A DNA stretch of 5,650 bases from an uncultured Lachnospiraceae bacterium. GTDB taxonomy: Bacteria > Bacillota > Clostridia > Lachnospirales > Lachnospiraceae. This document shows positions 1-4,976 of this stretch, piece after piece. Under the pieces are notes generated by a model. That model ran no database searches. It worked only from the letters and a program-made list of their open reading frames with translations, and had not been told where the DNA came from. The stretch lies in contig CAKRJK010000119.1 of NCBI GenBank assembly GCA_934351705.1, positions 1 through 5,650 of the forward strand. Direction: 5' to 3'. How positions within the stretch are numbered: the first letter of the stretch is position 1; each line of letters starts with the position of its first letter. The position numbers and the translations under genes were made by a program.

Positions 1-158
1 ATACAGAGGAATTAAAAACATGGGAAGAGTATGAAAAAGAGATTATCTCAAAGGCGTTAAAGCAATACGGAAGTTTTAATGCGGCAGGCAAAGCGTTGGG
101 ATTGACGCATAAGACGGTTGCTGCAAAAGCGAGAAAGTATGGTTTAGAGGTAGATTGA
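1..158 (+). CDS. C-terminal end of a probable sigma-54-dependent transcriptional activator (partial, 5' end outside window)
   Basis: The open frame enters from the left edge (first whole codon at position 3) and ends at TGA 156-158, giving 51 residues. The fragment starts with a charged helix (EELKTWEEYEKEII) and runs into AGKALGLTHKTVAAKARKYG, which has the layout of a Fis-type helix-turn-helix. In bacterial enhancer-binding proteins such as the NtrC, DhaR and AcoR types, this domain follows the AAA+ domain at the extreme C-terminus and binds upstream activating sequences. The AAA+ domain with its GAFTGA loop and any sensory domain lie outside the window, so the family assignment is an inference. 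Two consensus sigma-54 promoters downstream, at dhaL and dhaK, make this the obvious candidate activator of both. A Fis-like or other HTH protein unrelated to sigma-54 cannot be excluded from 51 residues. Confidence 0.72.
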   Translation, partial: TEELKTWEEYEKEIISKALKQYGSFNAAGKALGLTHKTVAAKARKYGLEVD

Positions 159-204
159 TAAAAATTCCCAACCTCACATTGGCAAAAAAGAACAGATATA
201 GGAG

Positions 205-516
205 AATAAGATTCGCAGAAAGGCTCTGTGCGGGCGGTATCGTTGTGCCGTCGCTGCCTGTCCTCGGATTTTTTCGGTTCTCCGAAACTAAGAAGTTCTA
301 AAAATTTCGACTTTTAGGGTTTTGGAAGCGAACGCAAGCGATGCAGACTCGCCATCCGGGCTCGACTGCATCTCTCCCGTACATCCGTGTACGGGAGTTG
401 CTGTTTTTGTACGAAATTTAAGAACTTCTAAGTTTCTGCGAAATTGAAAAAATCCGGGGACAGGCAGCGACGGCACAACGATACCGCCCGCACAGAGCCT
501 TTCTGCGAATCTTATT
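205..516. repeat. Large palindromic element (about 105-nt inverted arms around a structured centre)
   Basis: Positions 205-263 are exactly complementary to 458-516 (59 of 59). Pairing continues through 264-279 against 442-457 with a few G-U type pairs, is interrupted at about 280-283/437-441, then resumes at 284-309 against 412-436 with one mismatch and one extra base. The enclosed 310-411 contains further perfect small hairpins. Base composition is clearly more GC-rich than the flanks. There is no transposase and I see no convincing target-site duplication at the ends. The form suits a MITE-like or other dispersed palindromic repeat, or a very long hairpin RNA if transcribed. It fills most of the 427-nt gap between the upstream activator fragment and dhaL, and its right edge ends 8 nt before the sigma-54 promoter core. 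No protein-coding role is supported. Confidence 0.85.
340..397. repeat. Two adjacent hairpins in the centre of the large palindrome
   Basis: GATGCAG (340-346) pairs with CTGCATC (366-372), enclosing a smaller GCC/GGC stem (351-353 with 359-361). It is followed immediately by a perfect 10-bp stem, CTCCCGTACA (374-383) with TGTACGGGAG (388-397), closed by the 4-nt loop TCCG. The bases ATCCG occur in both hairpin loops (354-358 and 383-387). Together with the long outer arms this gives a branched fold rather than a simple hairpin. Function is unknown. Confidence 0.7.
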
Positions 517-524
517 TTAGAAGT

Positions 525-539
525 TGGCACGAAATTTGC
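525..539 (+). promoter_or_regulatory. Sigma-54 (RpoN) -24/-12 promoter of dhaL operon
   Basis: TGGCAC (525-530), five bases, then TTGC (536-539) matches the sigma-54 consensus exactly, with GG and GC at the correct 10-nt spacing. Counting C539 as -12 puts the start of transcription at about G551, leaving a leader of about 35 nt before the dhaL ATG. A promoter of nearly identical sequence lies before dhaK. Sigma-54 promoters need an enhancer-bound AAA+ activator, and the gene ending at 158 is the nearest candidate. Confidence 0.9.
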
Positions 540-585
540 TTTATATAAAAGTAACCGAAAAAAATACAGACAGGAGGTTTTTTAT

Positions 586-1209
586 ATGGCAACAAAAATA
601 TACGAGTGTATGCAAAAAATCAGTGACGGAATCGTAGAGAATAAAGATTTTCTTACAGATTTGGACAGAGAAATCGGTGATGCCGATCACGGTGTCAACA
701 TGGCAAGAGGATTCACAGAGGTTATGAATCAGCTTCCACAGGATGAGGAAGATATCAGCGTTATCCTGAAAAAGACAGGAATGACATTGTTATCCAAAGT
801 CGGCGGAGCCTCAGGTCCGCTTTACGGTACCGCTTACATGAAAGCAGCGGGAGCAGTCACAGGAAAAAAAGAACTTACCATTGAAGACGGCAAAGCAATG
901 TTAGAGGCAGTCATCGGCGGAATCAAAATGCGAGGCAAAGCAGAACGCGGAGAGAAAACCATGTTAGATGCATTGGAGCCGGCATATGATGCGTTGTGCA
1001 AAGCTATTGAAGATGGCGAAAGTACACAGGAGTGCCTGAATAAAATGTGTGACGCCGCAAAAGAGGGTGTAGAATACACCAAAACCATTCGTGCAACCAA
1101 AGGACGTGCAAGTTATCTTGGTGACAGAAGTATCGGACATCAGGATCCGGGAGCAACTTCATCCTTAATTACATTAGAAGCAATCCGTGATTTTGTTGCG
1201 GAGAATTAA
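586..1209 (+). CDS. dhaL: Dihydroxyacetone kinase ADP-binding subunit DhaL
   Basis: DhaL carries the nucleotide of PTS-dependent dihydroxyacetone kinase in the cytoplasm. A tightly bound ADP is rephosphorylated by DhaM and passes phosphate to dihydroxyacetone held on DhaK. The 207-residue protein has the normal family length. The magnesium-nucleotide site is visible as DREIGDADHG at residues 27-36, with aspartates 27, 32 and 34. It is followed by GGASGPLYG (73-81), GEKTMLD (122-128) and the C-terminal GRASYLGDRSIGHQDPGA (173-190), all hallmark DhaL segments. The ATG at 586 is fixed by AGGAGG at 572-577 with an 8-nt spacer. It is the first gene after the sigma-54 promoter and is followed 15 nt later by dhaM. 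Unusually, dhaK does not precede it; dhaK lies downstream behind its own promoter. Confidence 0.97.
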   Translation: MATKIYECMQKISDGIVENKDFLTDLDREIGDADHGVNMARGFTEVMNQLPQDEEDISVILKKTGMTLLSKVGGASGPLYGTAYMKAAGAVTGKKELTIEDGKAMLEAVIGGIKMRGKAERGEKTMLDALEPAYDALCKAIEDGESTQECLNKMCDAAKEGVEYTKTIRATKGRASYLGDRSIGHQDPGATSSLITLEAIRDFVAEN

Positions 1210-1224
1210 TATGGAGGAATTTCT

Positions 1225-1614
1225 ATGGTAGGAATCGTAATTGTTTCTCACAGCAAAAAAGCTGCGGAGGGAATCTATGAGCTTGCATCCCAGATGGCAG
1301 GAGAGAACCACAAGATCATCGCTGTCGGAGGTATGGAAGACGGAAGTATCGGAACCGATGCGATTCGGATTCGTCAGGGCATTATGGATGCGGACGACGG
1401 AGACGGTGTTGTGTTATTGGCAGACTTGGGAAGCGGAATTTTAAGCTCCCAGATGGCAATCGAATTGTTAGAGAAAAATATCGAAGTCGTGATTGCAGAT
1501 GCACCGATTCTTGAGGGAGCGATCAGTGCCGGTGTACAGGCGGCAATCGGAGGCACTTTGAAAGAAGTAGTAGAAGCGGCAGAGCTTGCAAAACAAATAT
1601 CAAAATTAGAATAA
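1225..1614 (+). CDS. dhaM: PTS-type dihydroxyacetone kinase phosphotransfer subunit DhaM (single EIIA-Man-like domain)
   Basis: DhaM accepts phosphate from HPr on a histidine and gives it to ADP bound on DhaL. At 129 residues it is a single EIIA-mannose-like domain, like the short DhaM of Lactococcus and unlike the long E. coli protein fused to HPr and partial EI. The phosphorylatable His is His9, in GIVIVSHS. Other family marks are GGMEDGSIGTD (35-45), LLADLGSG (64-71) and APILEGAISAG (93-103). The ATG at 1225 has GGAGG at 1213-1217, 7 nt upstream. It lies 15 nt after dhaL and 11 nt before an HPr gene, so the four genes are very probably co-transcribed and translationally close. The AP(I/L)xEGA motif and the dhaL neighbour separate it from an ordinary mannose EIIA. 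Confidence 0.95.
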   Translation: MVGIVIVSHSKKAAEGIYELASQMAGENHKIIAVGGMEDGSIGTDAIRIRQGIMDADDGDGVVLLADLGSGILSSQMAIELLEKNIEVVIADAPILEGAISAGVQAAIGGTLKEVVEAAELAKQISKLE

Positions 1615-1625
1615 GAGGTGGCGGC

Positions 1626-1892
1626 ATGAAAAAGGCAACGTACACAATCAAAAACAAACTCGGACTTCACGCAAGACCGGCAGCAGAATTGGCAAAAATC
1701 GCCGGACAGTGTAAGAGTACAATTACAGTAGAGACAAGTGCAAAGAAGGCAAATGCCAAAAGTGTACTTATGCTTGCAACGTTGGGAGCAAAAAACGGAG
1801 TAGAAGTAACCGTAACCGTTGACGGTGAGGATGAAGAACAAGTATTTACTCAACTGGATGATATGTTTAGTCATGGATTTTATGAGGAGTAG
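1626..1892 (+). CDS. HPr family phosphocarrier protein, probably dedicated to the Dha kinase relay
   Basis: HPr shuttles phosphate from Enzyme I to EIIA-type domains, here presumably DhaM His9. The 88-residue length is normal for HPr. The active-site signature GLHARPA (13-19) places the phosphorylated histidine at His15, and Ser46 (in AKSVLML) is kept at the position used by HPr kinase in Firmicutes. The segment after Ser46 reads VLMLATLGAKNG rather than the IMGVMSLG-like stretch of the main catabolite-regulating HPr, so binding to CcpA may differ. The ATG at 1626 follows AGAGGTG (1614-1620), which overlaps the dhaM stop codon. The gene sits between dhaM and the EI gene with 11-nt gaps, matching the domain order (IIA-HPr-EI) of the fused E. 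coli DhaM. I leave the symbol blank because the housekeeping ptsH is probably elsewhere. Confidence 0.95.
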   Translation: MKKATYTIKNKLGLHARPAAELAKIAGQCKSTITVETSAKKANAKSVLMLATLGAKNGVEVTVTVDGEDEEQVFTQLDDMFSHGFYEE

Positions 1893-1897
1893 AGGTG
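1891..1897 (+). promoter_or_regulatory. Ribosome binding site deciding the Enzyme I start
   Basis: AGAGGTG at 1891-1897 lies 6 nt before ATG 1904 and is the same motif, at nearly the same spacing, that serves the HPr gene (1614-1620). An in-frame GTG at 1895 would add three residues and could use GAGGAG at 1884-1889. I prefer ATG 1904 because the protein then begins MQIKGSVVVEGLAVG, aligned with the usual Enzyme I N-terminus. Confidence 0.55.
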
Positions 1898-1903
1898 AAT
1901 GCA

Positions 1904-3598
1904 ATGCAGATTAAAGGAAGTGTAGTCGTTGAGGGACTGGCAGTCGGAACACTTCAGTTTTTCCACACAGATTATCAGGCAAAGTTAGATTCTTATGAGG
2001 CACTTGATACGGCAAAAGAAAAAGAGCGTTATCAGAATGCGTTGGAAGAAGCAAAAAAAGATCTGGCGGATTTGTTGGAAAAGAGAGAACAACTGGCGAA
2101 GAATGAGGCAGAAATATTAGAGGCACATCAGTTGCTTTTGGAAGATATGGCATTGCAGGATACGATATCAGGTTATCTGGAGCAGGAAATGTCTGCTCCG
2201 CAGGCAATCTTGCAGGCAGTAGATGATTTTAAGGCAATGTTTGACGGAATTGACGATGAATATCTCAAAGAGCGTCAAAAAGATATTGTGGATGTGGGAA
2301 ACCGGCTGATGAGAAAACTCCTTCATATCGAAGAATTTGCAGTACGGGGTGAACAGGCAATCCTTTACGCCAAAGATATTGAACCGTCCATTATGGCAGG
2401 ACTTTCAGAAAAACAAGTCAAAGCGGTTCTTTTGGAAAGCGGAAGTAAAACCTCACACACCGTAATCATCGCAAAATCCAAAGGGTTTGTCACCTTAGTA
2501 GGTGTACAGCTTGACGAGTCGGCTGTGGTAGAGGGAAGCGAAGTGATCGTCGATGCCAACCAGGGAATCGTCATTGTGGATCCGAAAGAGGAAGAATTAG
2601 AAAGTTACAAAGAACACATCAGACAACAGGAAGAGACAAAAGAATATCTGCTTACAAGAGCAAAATTACCAGCACAATCAAAAGATGGAAGAAGTTTTAC
2701 GGTTGCTGCAAATATCAGCAATCCGGATGATATGAAAACAGCAAGAGAGCGTGGCTGTACCGGCGTGGGACTGTATCGGACGGAATTTTTGTTCATGCAG
2801 TCAAGTGAATTACCGACAGAGGAGGAACAGTTTGCAGCATATAAGAAAGTGTTGGAGCAGGCAGACGGAGAATTGTGCATTATCCGGACCTTAGACATCG
2901 GTGGAGATAAACATTGCGAATGTCTGGGGCTGGAGCAGGAGGACAATCCGTTTTTGGGTTACCGGGCAATTCGTATCTGTATGAATCAACAGGAAATATT
3001 CCGCACACAGCTTCGTGCTTTGTTACGGGCAGGCAGCTACGGAAAATTAGGAATTATGATTCCGATGGTCACGACATTAGAAGAAATCAGCGTGACAAAA
3101 GACTTGATAGAAGAACTAAAAGCGGAGTTGCAAAAAGAAAATCTTCCTTATGGAAAAGATGTACAGGTCGGTATTATGGTGGAAACACCGGCAAGTGCAG
3201 TGATGGCACCGCTGTTTGCAAAACATGTAGACTTTTTCAGTATCGGAACGAATGATCTGGTTCAGTATACAATGGCGGTAGATCGGGGAAATCAGAAAGT
3301 AAGCTATCTGTATGATTACTTCCAACCGTCTGTTATACATTCCATTCACAGAGTAGTAACTGCGGCACACAAAGCAGGTATCTGGGTAGGAATGTGCGGA
3401 GAGATGGCAGGAGACAAACTCGCATTGCCGTTCTTAATGGGAATCGGCATGGATGAACTGAGTATGAGTTCTTCGGTAGCACCGCAGGTCAAAGAGCGGA
3501 TCAGAAATCTTGATTGCGGCGAATGCGATATGGACAAACTGTTAAGTCTGGAAAGTGCTGGGCAGATACGAGCTTATTTAAAGAGCTTGGAAAAATAG
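1904..3598 (+). CDS. PEP-protein phosphotransferase (PTS Enzyme I), probably dedicated to the Dha kinase relay
   Basis: Enzyme I takes phosphate from phosphoenolpyruvate on a histidine and passes it to HPr; it acts as a cytoplasmic dimer. Read from ATG 1904 it has 564 residues, close to the usual 570-575, so it is complete. The N-terminal half contains the helical HPr-binding region (about 30-145) and the phosphohistidine domain with His185 in SKTSHTVIIAK. The C-terminal PEP-binding barrel shows GLYRTEFLF (289-297), RTLDIGGDK (328-336), FLGYRAIR (350-357), MVETP (425-429), GTNDLVQY (448-455) and catalytic Cys498 in MCGEMAGD. Two sites are off-consensus: the usual GG before xTSH is GS, and the stretch after GGDK reads HCECLG instead of an LPY-like sequence. 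It follows the HPr gene by 11 nt. With dhaL and dhaM upstream and dhaK downstream, it probably feeds this kinase rather than sugar transport. An alternative start is GTG 1895 (567 residues). Confidence 0.95.
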   Translation: MQIKGSVVVEGLAVGTLQFFHTDYQAKLDSYEALDTAKEKERYQNALEEAKKDLADLLEKREQLAKNEAEILEAHQLLLEDMALQDTISGYLEQEMSAPQAILQAVDDFKAMFDGIDDEYLKERQKDIVDVGNRLMRKLLHIEEFAVRGEQAILYAKDIEPSIMAGLSEKQVKAVLLESGSKTSHTVIIAKSKGFVTLVGVQLDESAVVEGSEVIVDANQGIVIVDPKEEELESYKEHIRQQEETKEYLLTRAKLPAQSKDGRSFTVAANISNPDDMKTARERGCTGVGLYRTEFLFMQSSELPTEEEQFAAYKKVLEQADGELCIIRTLDIGGDKHCECLGLEQEDNPFLGYRAIRICMNQQEIFRTQLRALLRAGSYGKLGIMIPMVTTLEEISVTKDLIEELKAELQKENLPYGKDVQVGIMVETPASAVMAPLFAKHVDFFSIGTNDLVQYTMAVDRGNQKVSYLYDYFQPSVIHSIHRVVTAAHKAGIWVGMCGEMAGDKLALPFLMGIGMDELSMSSSVAPQVKERIRNLDCGECDMDKLLSLESAGQIRAYLKSLEK

Positions 3599-3699
3599 AT
3601 CAAGCAGAATGGGATGGTAAAAAATATCAACATACCAAAAAGTATCAATTAAACACAGTACCCAATAGCAAAAATAAGTGAAAAACCATTCAAAAAAGT

Positions 3700-3714
3700 T
3701 GGCACGATTTTTGC
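3700..3714 (+). promoter_or_regulatory. Sigma-54 (RpoN) -24/-12 promoter of dhaK
   Basis: TGGCAC (3700-3705), five bases, then TTGC (3711-3714) again matches the consensus perfectly. Aligned with the dhaL promoter, the stretch 3696-3718 differs at only two of 23 positions from 521-543, both in the spacer. The inferred start is about G3726, within AAAAGTA as at dhaL. The 101-nt stretch from the EI stop to this promoter (3599-3699) is A-rich and contains no convincing terminator hairpin, so dhaK may be reached both by readthrough and by this promoter. Confidence 0.9.
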
Positions 3715-3750
3715 TTTAATAAAAAGTATCACAAAATCACAAAAAAGAAA

Positions 3751-3756
3751 AGGAGG
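3751..3756 (+). promoter_or_regulatory. Ribosome binding site fixing the GTG start of dhaK
   Basis: AGGAGG at 3751-3756 lies 8 nt before GTG 3765, the same spacing as at dhaL. The next in-frame ATG (3774) would be 17 nt away, too far, so the GTG start is preferred. Confidence 0.8.
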
Positions 3757-3764
3757 AACGAACT

Positions 3765-4760
3765 GTGAAGAAAATGATCAATAACCCAGAAAATGTAGTA
3801 GACGAAATGTTAAAAGGAATGGTAGCGGCTCATCCGGATTACGTGAAAAGAGTAGATGGCTGTGACGTATTGGTAAGAGCAAACGGTTCCGAAGGAAAGG
3901 TAATCTTAGTCAGCGGCGGCGGAAGCGGACATGAGCCGGCACATGGCGGTTATGTCGGAAAAGGAATGCTTGATGCAGCAGTTGCAGGAGCAATGTTTAC
4001 CTCTCCTACACCGGATCAGGTTTACGAAGCAATCAAAGCAGCAGACGGCGGAAAAGGTGCTCTTTTGGTTATCAAGAACTACACCGGTGATGTTATGAAC
4101 TTCGAGATGGCAGCAGATATGGCAGCTGACGAAGGAATCAGAGTAGAAAAAGTAGTCGTAGATGATGACGTTGCAGTAGAGAACAGTACATGGACAACCG
4201 GAAGAAGAGGTATCGCAGGAACAATCTTCGTACACAAATGTGCAGGTGCATGTGCAGAAAAAGGCGGCGACTTAGATGAAGTAAAAGCAGTTGCAGAGAA
4301 AGTTATCGCAAATGTACGCAGTATGGGTATGGCATTGGCTCCTTGTACCGTTCCGGCAGCAGGAAAACCAAGTTTCGAGTTAGCAGAAGACGAAGTGGAA
4401 ATCGGTATGGGTATCCACGGCGAGCCTGGTACACACAGAGAGAAGATTCGTACCGTAGCAGAGACAACCGAGCATCTCTTAGACAAGATTCTTGCAGAGG
4501 GAATCTACAATGCAGGTGACGAAGTAGCCGTTATGGTAAATGGTTTGGGAGCAACTCCGTTACAGGAGCTTTATCTTGCAAACTTAGCAGTATCAGAGAT
4601 TTTAGCAAAGAAAAATATCAAAGTTGCTAAGACATTGGTAGGAAACTACATGACATCTATTGATATGGCAGGTTATTCCGTATCCTTATTAAAATTAGAT
4701 GCAGAATTAAAAGAATTATTGAATGCACCGGCAGATACACCAGCATACAAAGAAGTTTAA
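3765..4760 (+). CDS. dhaK: Dihydroxyacetone kinase substrate-binding subunit DhaK
   Basis: DhaK binds dihydroxyacetone covalently as a hemiaminal on a histidine and receives phosphate from the ADP/ATP site of DhaL, giving dihydroxyacetone phosphate for glycolysis. The 331-residue protein is of standard length. The three active-site residues fall at the same numbers as in E. coli DhaK: His56 in GGGSGHEPAHGG, Asp109 in NYTGDVMNF and the substrate-binding His218 in GIHGEPG. Other family marks are TTGRRGIAGT (144-153) and GLGATPLQELY (260-270). Because the catalytic residues are intact, this is a kinase subunit rather than a DhaQ-like regulatory paralogue. Translation starts at GTG 3765, chosen by AGGAGG at the right distance. 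The gene is 166 nt downstream of the EI gene with its own sigma-54 promoter, and a hairpin terminator follows. This is a departure from the common dhaK-dhaL-dhaM order. Confidence 0.97.
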   Translation: MKKMINNPENVVDEMLKGMVAAHPDYVKRVDGCDVLVRANGSEGKVILVSGGGSGHEPAHGGYVGKGMLDAAVAGAMFTSPTPDQVYEAIKAADGGKGALLVIKNYTGDVMNFEMAADMAADEGIRVEKVVVDDDVAVENSTWTTGRRGIAGTIFVHKCAGACAEKGGDLDEVKAVAEKVIANVRSMGMALAPCTVPAAGKPSFELAEDEVEIGMGIHGEPGTHREKIRTVAETTEHLLDKILAEGIYNAGDEVAVMVNGLGATPLQELYLANLAVSEILAKKNIKVAKTLVGNYMTSIDMAGYSVSLLKLDAELKELLNAPADTPAYKEV

Positions 4761-4795
4761 AAACAATCATCTTTACTAAATTTTATATTGCTGTA

Positions 4796-4831
4796 GGGAA
4801 AGGGCGAAGTCTTTGGACTTCGTCCTTTCTC
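4796..4831 (+). terminator. Hairpin terminator after dhaK
   Basis: A stem of about 16 bp, 4796-4811 with 4816-4831, is closed by the loop TTTG (4812-4815). The core GGGCGAAGTC pairs with GACTTCGTCC through one G-U pair, flanked by AAA/TTT. It lies 35 nt after the dhaK stop. The tract downstream (ACGTTATTT) is a weak T-run, so termination may be imperfect, but the position between dhaK and the hrcA promoter supports the call. Confidence 0.8.
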
Positions 4832-4882
4832 ACGTTATTTGTGTATAAAATGTTAAGAAAATATAAAATCTAAAAATAGCAG

Positions 4883-4911
4883 TTGACAAAGAAAAAGGAT
4901 GGTGCTATCTT
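4883..4911 (+). promoter_or_regulatory. Sigma-A type promoter of hrcA
   Basis: A perfect -35 TTGACA (4883-4888) and a 17-nt spacer precede TATCTT (4906-4911), a 4-of-6 match to the -10 box. The start of transcription would be near 4918, just upstream of the CIRCE element, the usual arrangement for HrcA-repressed heat-shock operons. Confidence 0.85.
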
Positions 4912-4924
4912 AAATACATAGATA

Positions 4925-4951
4925 TTAGCACTCCAAGCAAATGAGTGCTAA
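4925..4951 (+). promoter_or_regulatory. CIRCE operator (HrcA binding site)
   Basis: TTAGCACTC (4925-4933), nine bases, and GAGTGCTAA (4943-4951) match the CIRCE consensus with no mismatch. HrcA bound here blocks transcription from the promoter just upstream and represses its own operon until heat or misfolded protein titrates GroEL. The repeat falls in the 5' leader, 25 nt before the hrcA ATG. Confidence 0.98.
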
Positions 4952-4976
4952 CAAGATTCGGATAAGGAGATAGAAG

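Noticed and set aside
167..183. Possible activator operator with CCAA and TTGG half-sites between the upstream gene and the palindrome
   Set aside because: Only four paired bases on each side, and no clear equivalent upstream of the dhaK promoter.
197..524. Target-site duplication flanking the palindrome
   Set aside because: The left flank (TAGGAG) and right flank (TAGAAG) are similar but not identical and in A/G-rich sequence; not enough to claim a transposition footprint.
288..530. An 80-codon minus-strand frame starting with GTG at 530
   Set aside because: It lies across the palindrome centre and right arm and the sigma-54 promoter, has no ribosome binding site, and its composition reflects the repeat. 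Similar frames would appear wherever the element occurs.
524..549. A sigma-70 type promoter (TTGGCA and TATAAA) before dhaL
   Set aside because: The spacing is only 14 nt, too short for a sigma-70 promoter, while the same bases give a perfect sigma-54 match duplicated before dhaK.
1374..1904. A 176-codon minus-strand frame rich in Cys, Ser and Phe
   Set aside because: It is antisense to dhaM and the HPr gene, both firmly identified by motifs; its composition is typical of a shadow frame and no promoter or ribosome binding site supports it.
2914..3255. A 113-codon plus-strand frame inside the Enzyme I gene
   Set aside because: It is an out-of-frame reading through conserved EI motifs with no recognisable protein features.
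3599..3699. Terminator between the EI gene and dhaK
   Set aside because: No stem longer than a few base pairs followed by a T-run could be found; the GGTA/TACC pairing at 3616-3636 is too weak.
3765..4760. DhaQ-like regulatory paralogue instead of DhaK
   Set aside because: His56, Asp109 and His218 are all present and no second dhaK copy is in the window, so the catalytic subunit is the simpler call.
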